Origin: Actinomycetes bacterium
GTDB lineage: Bacteria; Actinomycetota; Acidimicrobiia; Acidimicrobiales; SZUA-35
Direction: 5' to 3'
NCBI GenBank assembly: GCA_024280015.1
Contig: JAJRQY010000157.1
Coordinates: 1-64,000, forward strand
DNA: 64,000 nucleotides
This document shows, in pieces, positions 7,793 through 16,557 of this stretch. A program made the position numbers and the translations under genes. The notes beneath the pieces are model-generated. The model was given only the letters and a program-made list of their open reading frames with translations. It ran no database searches and was not told the origin of the DNA. Position 1 is the first letter of the stretch, and every line of letters begins with the position of its first letter.

Positions 7793-8539
7793 CTAGTTCC
7801 CCGCCTTGGCGTCTTGTATGGCCCGAGCCGACAGCACTTCAACAAGGTGGGCTCGATAGGAGCTGGATCCACGGAAGTCGCCGGGCGGATCGAGTTTTGG
7901 TGGCGAGGCAGAGTCAACCTCGATGGGGGTGCTGGCGACACCGGTCAAGGCCAGGCGCATACCCGAGTCAGTGGCGCAAGCAACGGCGGCGACGATAGGA
8001 ACATCAGCCGGAGTCCGGCCAGTGGCGGCAATGGAACCGTGACCGCTTGGGTCAACGGAGATGCTCACAATCAAACCCTCGCGACCTCCGGTCAGATAGT
8101 CACCGAGACTGACATCATCTGCACCCTGACCGCCTGCACCCTGATGGAGGGTGACCTTGGCGTCGTGAACCAGCAAGGCGGCCAGAAGAAGGCTGTCCGG
8201 GTCGGCTTCGGCCACGGTGCCACCAATCGTTGCCTGGTTCCGCAACGCCGAAGGAAGTTCACGCTTGCATGCTTCACGAATCGTTGCCGACAGGCGACCG
8301 TCAGTATTCATGTCGCCTAGTCGAACCATTGCCCCCAACTGCACTCGGGAATCGACCGTTTCGATACTGTCCAGGCCAAGAGATTGGAGGTCGACAACCT
8401 CAACACCCTCCGGCTTGACCTTGCGCGCTTCGGGAACCACAACAGTGCCTCCGGCTAGAGCGGTCCGATTGGGCTGAGAAAGCAGTTCCGCTGCCTCATC
8501 AAGATTGGTGGGCCGGTGATAGGCCAAGACGCTGGGCAC
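7793..8539 (-). CDS. molybdenum hydroxylase FAD-binding subunit (CoxM/XdhB-like)
   Basis: A 248-residue FAD subunit of the xanthine dehydrogenase family and the first gene of the operon. FAD contacts are seen as LAGGTVVVPEAR (about residues 28-39) and ATIGGTVAEADPDSLLLAALL; the C-terminal DFRGSSSYRAHLVEVLSARAI matches the end of the CO_deh_flav_C domain. It is somewhat shorter than the usual 280-290 residues. The start is GTG at 8539 with ACGGAG 8 bases upstream. In known enzymes electrons travel from molybdenum through two [2Fe-2S] clusters to this FAD. The partner here lacks the cluster ligands, so how this flavin would be reduced is unclear. Confidence 0.87.
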   Translation of the reverse strand: MPSVLAYHRPTNLDEAAELLSQPNRTALAGGTVVVPEARKVKPEGVEVVDLQSLGLDSIETVDSRVQLGAMVRLGDMNTDGRLSATIREACKRELPSALRNQATIGGTVAEADPDSLLLAALLVHDAKVTLHQGAGGQGADDVSLGDYLTGGREGLIVSISVDPSGHGSIAATGRTPADVPIVAAVACATDSGMRLALTGVASTPIEVDSASPPKLDPPGDFRGSSSYRAHLVEVLSARAIQDAKAGN

Positions 8540-8620
8540 GGTAATATCTCCGTCTGAAAAACTTGATCGATTGTTTGGTGAAAGTTACCAGAGTTTAGTT
8601 CTACTAGGCAGCCGGAATCA
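8540..8620. promoter_or_regulatory. divergent promoter region, hydroxylase operon / XRE-cupin regulator
   Basis: This 81-bp gap separates the GTG start of the hydroxylase operon from the ATG of the XRE-cupin regulator and must hold both promoters. It is AT-richer than its surroundings, and contains AAACTTGATCGATTGTTT near 8559-8576, whose outer four bases are inverted repeats around a GATC/ATCGAT core. That is a weak operator candidate, not a demonstrated one. Autoregulation plus control of the operon by the neighbouring regulator is the usual arrangement for this family. Confidence 0.5.
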
Positions 8621-9202
8621 ATGTCGAAAGACCCATTGCCCTATGCTTTGGCGGTGACTGATATCCAGGTGGGCAGCGAATTGAGGCGACGACGCAATGA
8701 GCTGGGGTTGACGCTTCGCCAAGTAGCGGTCCAGACCGACCTCACCAGCGGGTTCCTGTCCCAGGTCGAGAATGACCGAGTCTCACCCTCACTCAAATCG
8801 CTTGGGCGAATAGCGGAAGTTCTGCACACTCCCCTCTTTCATCTGCTCAGTGTCAGCGAAGGCGACCCTGTCGTCCGTGCCACTGAACGGCCGACGGTGG
8901 CCTTCTCCAAAATGGGAGTGGATGTCCAGCTGCTCACCCCGTTTCGAGACTGGCAGATGCTGCCCTTCCAGCGAAGCTTCAAGCCTGGCGAAGAATTCAC
9001 CGCCATTCGCCTAGAACGAGCGAGGGAAGAATGGATCATGATCCAATCGGGCGTCTTGGAAATCATGCTCGATCCTGATGAGGTGTACGTCTTGGAAGAG
9101 GGCGACACCATACATTTTGAGAGCAGTCGGCTGCTTAACATCAAGAACAGCGGTGACAAGATCGCAACCTACATCTGCATGATGACACCGCCCGCGATCT
9201 AG
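8621..9202 (+). CDS. XRE-family regulator with C-terminal cupin domain
   Basis: A 193-residue regulator. The N-terminal helix-turn-helix spans about residues 17-72 (VGSELRRRRNELGLTLRQVA, then TSGFLSQVENDRVSPSLKSL), and a cupin_2 fold fills about 95-190 (IRLERAREEWIMIQSGVLEI, LEEGDTIHFESSRL). Such proteins commonly bind a small ligand or metal in the cupin and control adjacent catabolic genes. It is transcribed away from the molybdenum hydroxylase operon, making it the likely local regulator. The ATG has no strong Shine-Dalgarno; a start slightly downstream cannot be excluded. Ligand unknown. Confidence 0.88.
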   Translation: MSKDPLPYALAVTDIQVGSELRRRRNELGLTLRQVAVQTDLTSGFLSQVENDRVSPSLKSLGRIAEVLHTPLFHLLSVSEGDPVVRATERPTVAFSKMGVDVQLLTPFRDWQMLPFQRSFKPGEEFTAIRLERAREEWIMIQSGVLEIMLDPDEVYVLEEGDTIHFESSRLLNIKNSGDKIATYICMMTPPAI

Positions 9203-9220
9203 AACCTCCCGACTGTCCAG

Positions 9221-10108
9221 CTAGTTCTCTAGTAGGAAATCCAGACATTCGGCCATCTTGTCGACGAGGTCTTCCTTGTCTTTCTCAAGAAGGTCTTTGG
9301 GACTGACCGGTCCGAGTATTTCGACGTGGCCGCCAATCACAACTCTCTCATTGCTCACATCTAGATTGATCCGATAGCCATCCAAGCTGTAGTTCAGTCT
9401 CTCGTATCGGATGACCACTCGGCTGGGTGAAGAGGTCGAGATCTCATCACATCCCACTCCTTCAAGCTGCGCCCCCTTAGCGACAAGCATGGAGTGAAGT
9501 TCACCAACCTCGGCTTCGGGGCTTCGGCCACCAGCGCGTTGGATAGCAGTCTCGACCCGACCCCAGTTCGCAGTGACCGTACGGTCGCCAGTACCTTCCT
9601 CGGTCTGGTAGTTCGAAGGGACGAGCGAATGGAGGAAGCGCTCGAGTTCATCGACTCGGACACCGGTTACTTCCAGGGCAGACGCATGAGCACGATCCTG
9701 TGATCGCTTGTCCAAGTACGCATCACCGAGTCGTTGAACCGGAACCACAAGAGCGATGGCCGTACCAACCAGGATCAGGCGACGCATCCAACGACTCGAC
9801 AACCACTTCGTTTGCCACCTCAGAACTGGAAGGCGGGTATGAACTGCGTCGAGAACGAAACCAACCATGAGAACGGCTGTGACACCGGCCATCCGCAGGT
9901 AGATCATCGATTCAATGGAGTCCGGAGGTTGCGGGCCCATGAACCGCATGTCGACCAGGTAGCTCGCCGCGAGAAGCACAAACGTCAGCGCGAAAAGAAG
10001 CAATGCCACAAGGGACGAACCCCATTCAGGCCAGTGAGACTTGATCAGAGGTTTACTTCGATCCGTGGCCCGAGGTGGCGGGGGGAGAGGCGCCGCTGGT
10101 TCTCTCAC
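9221..10108 (-). CDS. unknown membrane protein, three N-terminal TM segments
   Basis: A 295-residue protein I do not recognise. After a proline-rich N-terminus (PAAPLPPPP) come hydrophobic segments at about residues 33-52 (SLVALLLFALTFVLLAASYL), 73-90 (AGVTAVLMVGFVLDAVH) and 108-125 (LILVGTAIALVVPVQRLG). The remaining roughly 165 residues are soluble and mixed alpha/beta, probably outside the membrane. The gene ends 18 bp from the convergent XRE-cupin gene. Nothing in the neighbours points to a function. The start at 10108 fits a hydrophilic lead-in but no strong ribosome site is visible. Confidence 0.6.
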   Translation of the reverse strand: MREPAAPLPPPPRATDRSKPLIKSHWPEWGSSLVALLLFALTFVLLAASYLVDMRFMGPQPPDSIESMIYLRMAGVTAVLMVGFVLDAVHTRLPVLRWQTKWLSSRWMRRLILVGTAIALVVPVQRLGDAYLDKRSQDRAHASALEVTGVRVDELERFLHSLVPSNYQTEEGTGDRTVTANWGRVETAIQRAGGRSPEAEVGELHSMLVAKGAQLEGVGCDEISTSSPSRVVIRYERLNYSLDGYRINLDVSNERVVIGGHVEILGPVSPKDLLEKDKEDLVDKMAECLDFLLEN

Positions 10109-10207
10109 TCGTTCCTATCGGCTTCCAGCCGGTCAAAGATGAGATCCATCAGCCACGAGCAAGTGATCCACCAGACAAGACCGCCGCAGTTTCCTAGATG
10201 ACAGTCT

Positions 10208-10705
10208 CTAGATATCGAGGGCGAGGTAGAGCGTTTCTTCAATCGGTGACTCCACGTACGGCTCACATGTTGTGAAACCCAGTTCGACGTACAGGCCTCG
10301 GGCCGCAACCATGGTCGGCAGCGTGTTCAGGACAAGACGACCAAACCCCGCGCCCTTCGAGCGATTGATCAGGTCCTGAAGCAGTGACCGACCCAAGCCC
10401 GCGGTTCGGCCGGACTCACGCACAAAGAGGCGACGAATCTCACCAGTCGCCTGCCCATTGACCGCTCCCAAATTCTTCAGGCCAACACAACCCAAGCGCT
10501 GATCCGAGTCGTCAACCGCCAGGAGAAGAAAGCCCGGCGAGCCGTACACGTCGACGAGCTGCACGAGCTCATCTGCCATGTCACCAAATCAAGGACAGAT
10601 CTCTGACCCATCAATCAGCTGCTCAACCCCACGTTGATACTCGCCAAAGAGTCGCTTGATCACGAGATGGTCGGCATCCTGGGTTACGACATCGATCTTG
10701 GCCAT
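10208..10705 (-). pseudogene. GNAT acetyltransferase interrupted by one in-frame TGA
   Basis: Read from ATG 10705, the minus strand encodes MAKIDVVTQDADHLVIKRLF and continues to EICP at codon 38, then TGA (10591-10589), then FGDMADELVQLV in the same frame through a complete GNAT core to 10208. The whole frame is 165 codons, the normal GNAT length, and the part after TGA holds the acetyl-CoA loop RESGRTAGLGRSLLQDLI. The ATG at 10579, nine bases after the TGA, could start a 123-residue product lacking the first strand and helix. A stem of eight pairs (one U-G) with a five-base loop starts 15 bases after the TGA, so selenocysteine recoding is formally possible. A nonsense mutation is the simplest reading. 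Confidence 0.65.
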
Positions 10706-10747
10706 CTACGCAGGCTACGTCAATTGGTGAGGTCAGCCTGTGTCACG

Positions 10748-13099
10748 TTAGGGAAGACGCTTTTGAGCGACAGTCAGATCGAATGACCCAGGACGAAAGT
10801 CACCAGCCCACGTGGCCATCTTCTCATACTCGGGGTCTGAAGGATTTTTGAGGACTTCGACCAGGTGCCGAAAGCCCGATACTCCCCCGCAGTCCTCGGG
10901 CGGTGCATCGCCTTCTCCGTCCAGTAGTTCATTGCTGGGCTTTCGACGCCCAGTCTCGCTCAGTTCGGTGACGTCAATCCGAACCTCCCAGTTGTCCCCA
11001 AAGTCATAGATATAGGCAAGATCCTGTCCTGGTCGAACCAACTCGTCCAGGCGGATTTTGGTGTCATCACACTCTTCGTCTCCCTCAATCACAAAGTCAG
11101 GATCAGGATCAGTCGAGAAGCGTTGGGACCCGACCTCGAACATGTGAAGGTGATACCCCTCCCATCCAAAAACGGCCTGGAGAACCGCATGCAGTTCACG
11201 CAAGGTGCTTGAAGCTGGCACCCGGACGACTCGCCACACGGGGAGATCGACAAGTTCGCATCGGAGGGTAAAGGTCGACTCCGGGCTCAGCCGGTCATGA
11301 AGCTTGATGGGGTCCGGTGGCTGGTAGTCGTCGTAGCTGTCGTAGCCTCCGGCCGAATCAAGCCATGAGGGATCATACCCTGAGGAGCCGTGCTGGTAGC
11401 GAGGATTACTGCTCCATAACCCTTCACCAATTGCTTCTCGGATTGAAGCAGCCTTGGATGAGATGGTTCCCGATGCTCCGGCCAGTCGGCCTGTGAGATG
11501 TTCGGCGGAAACTGCCATCGCCCCCCAACCGCTAAACAAGCCGTTGAGCTGGGCAACAGCATAAATGACTCCCGAAGCCCAGATATCTACCTTTCCTCGG
11601 GCAAAGAGCCCCGGGTTGGAGCGCGCCGCATCGGCAGTGAGTCGCCGAACGAGGGTCACATACTCATCGTCGAAGATGGCGCGTGCCGCCACCGAAGCTA
11701 TCTCGGCCACCGAGGCCACTCGCTCACTGCCACTACCCAGATCAGCGTCATCGAATGGTTCAGGGTGAGAACCACCAAGCGGAGGAGCAGTTCCCCCCGA
11801 GCTCAACCCGAGCCCAGCGTTGTACGCATTCATGGCCGCATCGATGGCGGCGGGGTCGGTTAAATCGACCCCATCCAGCGCCTGTCCAAGGATCTGTTGG
11901 GTCAAGCTTTTCGAACCAGGATCAGCAATAGTTTCTTCAAAGATTGGAAGGAAATCTTCGATTGCTTGGAGTGATCGATCGAGGTGGATTGTCCCCCAGC
12001 CAGCTTTCTCATGAGCCCACGGAACGAAAACTCGCATCATCTCCGGAATCTGGAGCATCTCTTCCGTGCTGGCCATGACCTTCCTGGTCGACCAATCGAG
12101 AAAAGCGATTGTTGCATTGGGCCCCCACTTGGTTGGGTCACCATGGCCGTAGTCGATGGCGAAGTCGATTGGCAGACTGGCCCATGACAGCAGATCATCG
12201 GAGATCGATGGGTCCTCGCTTCGTGCCCACTGGTTGAATTCTTCGGCAAGGGAGCTGCGGGCTTCGGACTCGATAGCCTTTTCCGGAATGCTTCCTCGCT
12301 GATGCTGAGCCAGGATCATTTCAAGCATCGGTCGCAGGCCAATGGCCTCATCGCTGATCACCTCTTCTATGTCGACCGTCATGTCGTTGATGGCGAACGC
12401 GTCCTCGGTGGCCGCTTTAGCCTCACCAATTGGGACTGAGCAATAACTAAGTTCGGGGGTGTCGTCGATGGCATCGGTGAACGAGACAATGTCTGGCAGC
12501 ACCATGATGTCCTTGACGATGCTGCCCATCAGCCGGTCAATGAGAACAGCGAGTATTCCCTCGCTGCCATCGGGGTAGCGAAGGTCCAATGCGTATTGAA
12601 TTGCTTCGCCGAAGATGTCCTCGATTCGCAGTGCAGAGACAACGGTGGCCTGTCCGATCATGGCTACCTTCTCGGACGGTGTTCCTTTGAAGGAGCGCAG
12701 GATCTTTCGGGCAAGAGACGAGCTACTGTTGCCGTAGATCACGAACGCGGCAACAGCGTCGATTATCCGCTGCGAAGGACGGGATCCGAACTCGCTCAGA
12801 ATCTGAAGGAAGTCTTCGGCCGAAGGAACTCCGTGGCCAGCCCGTTCCTCAGCGGCACCTCGAAAACTAAATCTCGGTTGTTGATTTGCGGGAGCGAAGA
12901 TCGACACGAATGACGAAGCTTGTGCATCGCGTATGACGGCGAACGCATCGTCAAAGGTGGGGAGCAGTTCATCCAGCCCAGGCGGCACCTCGGGAACCAG
13001 TGAAAGATGGCTCGGGCCTGAGGAACCATCGTTCCAGTTTCTCGGGCGAGTATTTTTGGGCGTCGTTCGCCCACCCTTACCCTTGCGTTTTCTCGTCAT
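10748..13099 (-). CDS. DUF6398 / plasmid pRiA4b ORF-3-like domain protein
   Basis: A 783-residue protein. The last about 190 residues form the pRiA4b ORF-3-like fold (LRCELVDLPVWRVVRVPASS, GWEGYHLHMFEVG, YIYDFGDNWEVRI, PEDCGGVSGFRHLVEVL), and the preceding segment around VDIWASGVIYAVAQLNGLFSG looks like the helical DUF6398 domain often fused to it. The first about 450 residues are helical, acidic and unrecognised. The basic N-terminus MTRKRKGKGGRT follows GGGAG by 7 bases, so I start at 13099 rather than the upstream ATG 13129. Despite its name the domain is widespread in chromosomes, and no inverted repeats or transposase are nearby. Molecular function is unknown. Confidence 0.75.
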   Translation of the reverse strand: MTRKRKGKGGRTTPKNTRPRNWNDGSSGPSHLSLVPEVPPGLDELLPTFDDAFAVIRDAQASSFVSIFAPANQQPRFSFRGAAEERAGHGVPSAEDFLQILSEFGSRPSQRIIDAVAAFVIYGNSSSSLARKILRSFKGTPSEKVAMIGQATVVSALRIEDIFGEAIQYALDLRYPDGSEGILAVLIDRLMGSIVKDIMVLPDIVSFTDAIDDTPELSYCSVPIGEAKAATEDAFAINDMTVDIEEVISDEAIGLRPMLEMILAQHQRGSIPEKAIESEARSSLAEEFNQWARSEDPSISDDLLSWASLPIDFAIDYGHGDPTKWGPNATIAFLDWSTRKVMASTEEMLQIPEMMRVFVPWAHEKAGWGTIHLDRSLQAIEDFLPIFEETIADPGSKSLTQQILGQALDGVDLTDPAAIDAAMNAYNAGLGLSSGGTAPPLGGSHPEPFDDADLGSGSERVASVAEIASVAARAIFDDEYVTLVRRLTADAARSNPGLFARGKVDIWASGVIYAVAQLNGLFSGWGAMAVSAEHLTGRLAGASGTISSKAASIREAIGEGLWSSNPRYQHGSSGYDPSWLDSAGGYDSYDDYQPPDPIKLHDRLSPESTFTLRCELVDLPVWRVVRVPASSTLRELHAVLQAVFGWEGYHLHMFEVGSQRFSTDPDPDFVIEGDEECDDTKIRLDELVRPGQDLAYIYDFGDNWEVRIDVTELSETGRRKPSNELLDGEGDAPPEDCGGVSGFRHLVEVLKNPSDPEYEKMATWAGDFRPGSFDLTVAQKRLP

Positions 13100-13179
13100 G
13101 TGGCGGCTCCCGTTTCGATGGGGACACAATAGGCTGGGACAAGGCTCAGGGCTAGCAGAGCAGCTTTATAGCTGAGTTC

Positions 13180-13899
13180 CTAGTCAACCATCGGCTTCAC
13201 TGGGCCATAGATCGAGGGCTCGCCGGTGATTCCTGACCAGCGGCGAGTGCCGTATTCGAAGTGCCACCACTCACCGACGAAGACCACGAAGCCGGCGTCA
13301 CGCATGGTCCAGTACAACAGCCTTCGAATCTCGCGATCGGGCCCGGGCTCGTCTTCAATCGAGCGGGCGAACGCTCGGGTTGTTGTGTCATCGAAATCAG
13401 TGCCGGGGGCTATGGCAGCGCCATCAACCGTCAGGGTCAAGTCAACGGCTCCTCCGCTTTCATGCGGAGCAGGTCTGGTTTCATCCTGGGAAGGCTCGGA
13501 CATGAAGTCCTGCGGGAGGGCCGGGTCGGCGATCGCGGTGTAGTACAACTCGGCTTGTAGCTCTCGTGGCCGCCAGCCGTCATAAACGGCGAAGCCGTAC
13601 GGCTTCGGTAGGGATTCAACTGCCTGATACAGCCGCTTGGCCACACCGGAGCGGAGCCAACACTGGGAAATGGCATGCTCCCAGCCACCGAGTTCGTAAA
13701 ACGGAACCACCTTGATCCGGGGGTGATCGACCAGAACAAGCGGCTCATCAACGGGAGCATCAACCGTCGGCATAGTCGGCTCCACCAGTTCCGGCAGGGC
13801 CGGTTGCTCCTCCAGAGTGACTCCAGCAGCAGCCAGAGCCTGAGTCGCTGGAATACCAAGACGGGGGAAGCCAAGTTGTCGATAGTTGGTTTCTGTCAT
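13180..13899 (-). CDS. VanX/DdpX-like M15 D-Ala-D-Ala-type dipeptidase
   Basis: A 239-residue zinc dipeptidase of peptidase family M15D. The zinc site is visible as H-x(6)-D in PHESGGAVDLTL and as the E-x-x-H element EWWHFEYG near the C-terminus; AVYDGWRPRELQAELYY carries the conserved Arg-containing stretch. No signal peptide is seen, so it is probably cytoplasmic. No van ligase, dehydrogenase or sensor genes are near, so resistance is unlikely. It overlaps the amidohydrolase gene by 4 bp, and together with the luciferase-like gene upstream it suggests a catabolic step, for example cutting a dipeptide-like or ring-opened intermediate. That role is inferred from context. Confidence 0.82.
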   Translation of the reverse strand: MTETNYRQLGFPRLGIPATQALAAAGVTLEEQPALPELVEPTMPTVDAPVDEPLVLVDHPRIKVVPFYELGGWEHAISQCWLRSGVAKRLYQAVESLPKPYGFAVYDGWRPRELQAELYYTAIADPALPQDFMSEPSQDETRPAPHESGGAVDLTLTVDGAAIAPGTDFDDTTTRAFARSIEDEPGPDREIRRLLYWTMRDAGFVVFVGEWWHFEYGTRRWSGITGEPSIYGPVKPMVD

Positions 13900-15317
13900 C
13901 GGGTTAGACGGGACTCGACCCCGGCTTTGCGGAACAAGTGGCGGGCAGACTCGGTGGCCTCTTTCAACAACGCCTCCTCATCAATGGCAGTCAGCCGCCG
14001 GTCATCAATGGTCAGGTGCCCGTCGACCATGACGTGGGTGATGTCGACGGGACTATTGCAGAACACCAACGAACTCACTGGCCGGTGAACCGGAGAGGCG
14101 AACACGGTCTGCTGGTCAACCACCACCAGGTCAGCCTTGGCTCCAACTTCAAGTCGGCCAAGCTCGTCATCGGTACCGACCTCTTGAGGAGTGCCGAAGG
14201 CGCGGGCGCCGCCACGACAAGCCATCTTGATCACATCTTCTGGTTGCAAGGCAACCGCGTCCAGGTGATGCACCTTCTGCAATAGCACGGTCGTCTTCAG
14301 AACTTCGAACATGTCCTGGCGGTTATTGCTGCCAGGACCGTCTGAAGCCAGGGCCACGGTAATCCCCCGCTTTTTCATGTCCAGGATTCGGGCAACACCC
14401 GAAGCCAGATACATGTTGGACACCGGGCAATGGACAACAATGGCACCACTCTTGGCGATCAGATCCAACTCCTCATCATCCAGCCAAACACTGTGCGCAA
14501 GCTGCAAGTCTGGTCCAAGAGCACCAAGCGAGTCCAGCCAGTGGATATGGCGAACCCCCCGCTCCTCCAAGCTCATATCCACTTCGACCTGGGTTTCCGC
14601 ACAGTGGATATGGGTGCCGACACCCCATTCCCGAGCCTTGTCGATGGTCAATCGCATGGCTTCATCGGAGCATCCCCAAGGGATTAGCGGGGCGAGTTCA
14701 ATCCGGACCCGAGGGTGATCATTCCAACGATCACGAAGCCGGGTGGTGCGCTCAATCACGACCTCACCGGACTCACTCAAGTCCGGGTGATAGTTGCGGT
14801 CGGCCCAGCCCCGCGCCAGTCGCAGGCGGATGCCAAGCTCATCTGCCGCCTCACACACAGCCTGGTCGATTTGCTCGTCAATATGGACATATTGATGATC
14901 GACGACCGATGTGGCTCCGGTCCGCAGATTCTCGGCCAGTCCAACCAGGGCAGCCAGTCGAGCACTGTCTCGATCCAGGTGAACGGCTCCCGGCCAGATG
15001 CACTGCTTGAGCCATTCCAACAGGGGCTTATCGTCGGCCAGTCCTCGAAAGAAGGTTTGGAAGAGATGGGTGTGGGCGTTGGTCATGCCGGGCATGACCA
15101 GCGAGCCCGTAGCGTCAATGGTTCGATCGGCAGAACTACGAACCAGGTCGGGAGCCCGGCCCGAGCCAAGGCCAACAATGCGATCACCAGCAATGTGGAC
15201 CCAGCCTGGATCATGAACGGTGAAGTCATCATCGACGGTGACGACGACGCCACCCTCGATCAAGGTGCCGCCAGACGGATTCCCGGCAGGCTGTATCCCG
15301 GCAGGCGACTGTGTCAC
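13896..15317 (-). CDS. amidohydrolase, 8-oxoguanine deaminase / AtzB-TrzN type
   Basis: A 473-residue TRZ/ATZ-family amidohydrolase. Metal and catalytic residues are complete: HTH in [26 protein letters not shown] (His and Glu), the active-site His in LAHSVWL, and Asp in ASDGPGSNN. This family deaminates or dechlorinates N-heterocycles such as 8-oxoguanine or s-triazines. The start is GTG 15317, which overlaps the stop of the luciferase-like gene as GTGA; the stop end overlaps the dipeptidase by 4 bp. Unlike the SsnA-like protein at 3521-4828, no catalytic residue is missing. Substrate is unknown; a purine- or hydantoin-like ring is likely from context. Confidence 0.85.
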   Translation of the reverse strand: MTQSPAGIQPAGNPSGGTLIEGGVVVTVDDDFTVHDPGWVHIAGDRIVGLGSGRAPDLVRSSADRTIDATGSLVMPGMTNAHTHLFQTFFRGLADDKPLLEWLKQCIWPGAVHLDRDSARLAALVGLAENLRTGATSVVDHQYVHIDEQIDQAVCEAADELGIRLRLARGWADRNYHPDLSESGEVVIERTTRLRDRWNDHPRVRIELAPLIPWGCSDEAMRLTIDKAREWGVGTHIHCAETQVEVDMSLEERGVRHIHWLDSLGALGPDLQLAHSVWLDDEELDLIAKSGAIVVHCPVSNMYLASGVARILDMKKRGITVALASDGPGSNNRQDMFEVLKTTVLLQKVHHLDAVALQPEDVIKMACRGGARAFGTPQEVGTDDELGRLEVGAKADLVVVDQQTVFASPVHRPVSSLVFCNSPVDITHVMVDGHLTIDDRRLTAIDEEALLKEATESARHLFRKAGVESRLTR

Positions 15318-16342
15318 GAAGGATCCCAGTCAGCAAAGGCGTCGACCACTGGCTTCACGTCGGGCATCATGGGGAACAGGATCGGGCAGGTCACGCCAGC
15401 ATCAATGAACTCGGCAACCTTGTCTCGACACTGGGCCGACGTACCGACGGCCATCAGCTTGCGGACCAGCTCATCGGGAATCAGGTGAGCGGCTTTGCGA
15501 TAGTCGTCCTCGGTTGCTGGCCAACCAACAACCTCCTTGACCCGCTCCACCAACTCGGGATCCGCACCCGATGCCTCCATGATGTGAGGCTCAGTTCCCA
15601 AGTAGTAGGCAGCCAACGACTTGCCGGTCATCACGGCCTCATCTGGATCGGTGTCAGACAGCGAGCAAACAAGAAGCTCTGGACGGTCGATGTCCTCAAT
15701 GGATTTGCCAACCTTGGCTGCACCGGCGGCCACCTTGTCGACCGCTCCGCGAATGTAGTCAGGCGAAACCACATAGTTGAGGACGACACCGTCAGCGATC
15801 TCGCCGGTCAGCTCTAACATCTTGGGACCAGTGGCGCCGACATACATGGGGATGTCGCGAGGGCCCACCTCGCCATAGGCCACATCGAGCCGGACCCGAT
15901 CCAGCTGGACAAACTCACCCTCATAGGTGACCTCTTCCATGGTGAACAACTGCCGGATGGCTTCAATATTCTCGCGCATGGCCTTGAGTGGTTTGCGTCG
16001 ATCGGCCCCAACCCGACTAGCGATCGGCTCCCACCAGGCTCCGAGACCACACATGACACGGCTCTCGCCTTCGGGAGTGAGACCACCCAATTCCCACATG
16101 GTGCTCCATGTTGCGGCAATGACTGCAGGGTTCCGGGTGTAGATCGGCAGCACCCCGGAGCCGATTTTCAGCTTGCTGGTCTTGGTTAACAAGGCACTCA
16201 TCATGACGATGCAATCACGGGCGAGTCTCGTGTCGGCCTGCCAGATTTCGGAGAAACCCTTCTCCTCGGCGTACTGAGCGATCTCCAGCTCGTACGCCAT
16301 ATTGTGCTTGTCTTGGAGGTAAAGAGCCATGCGGTGTGCCAT
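15314..16342 (-). CDS. luciferase-like F420-dependent oxidoreductase
   Basis: A 342-residue TIM-barrel enzyme of the luciferase-like/F420-dependent (MER-like) family. Typical segments are [40 protein letters not shown] and [14 protein letters not shown], then [22 protein letters not shown]. It opens an operon with the amidohydrolase and the dipeptidase (both joined by 4-bp overlaps), so it probably oxidises or reduces the same substrate series. F420 rather than FMN is the likely cofactor in actinobacteria, but this cannot be read directly. The ATG at 16342 is followed by an immediately recognisable N-terminus. Confidence 0.85.
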   Translation of the reverse strand: MAHRMALYLQDKHNMAYELEIAQYAEEKGFSEIWQADTRLARDCIVMMSALLTKTSKLKIGSGVLPIYTRNPAVIAATWSTMWELGGLTPEGESRVMCGLGAWWEPIASRVGADRRKPLKAMRENIEAIRQLFTMEEVTYEGEFVQLDRVRLDVAYGEVGPRDIPMYVGATGPKMLELTGEIADGVVLNYVVSPDYIRGAVDKVAAGAAKVGKSIEDIDRPELLVCSLSDTDPDEAVMTGKSLAAYYLGTEPHIMEASGADPELVERVKEVVGWPATEDDYRKAAHLIPDELVRKLMAVGTSAQCRDKVAEFIDAGVTCPILFPMMPDVKPVVDAFADWDPS

Positions 16343-16557
16343 GGCGCCACCCTAACGAACCCTGTTAGGTAATAGCGAATATTGCATGGTGCTACTGAGC
16401 AAGACTATGGTTCGACCTGTTGCCCTGACCCGACGGCACTTCTCCAGTCAGAAGACGCCGAGTGCGACACCGCCATCGGTCCCACGAGACATAGGCGTGT
16501 ACTCACAGAGATGGAGCCACACTTCCTTGCTCCGTCCTTGTTCCGACGATTTTACGA
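16343..16557. promoter_or_regulatory. divergent intergenic region with CCTAAC/GTTAGG inverted repeat
   Basis: This 215-bp gap lies between two divergently transcribed operons (luciferase-like gene leftwards, SDR/ABC genes rightwards). Near the left side CCTAAC (16351-16356) and GTTAGG (16364-16369) form an inverted repeat with a 7-base spacer, eight bases before the leftward ATG. That position would suit a repressor site or a 5-prime hairpin. The rest shows no gene; the one short plus-strand frame there looks non-coding. Confidence 0.4.

Noticed and set aside
10105-10308. 67-codon minus-strand frame between the membrane gene and the GNAT remnant
   Set aside because: It overlaps the GNAT frame, has no homology-like features and is rich in Trp/Cys/Arg as expected for a shadow frame.
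10748-13099. pRiA4b ORF-3 domain as a sign of a plasmid or transposon
   Set aside because: The domain is common in chromosomes; no transposase, inverted ends or target duplications are near.
13180-13899. VanX-like gene as glycopeptide resistance
   Set aside because: No vanH, vanA-type ligase or vanRS genes are near, and it is translationally coupled to an amidohydrolase.
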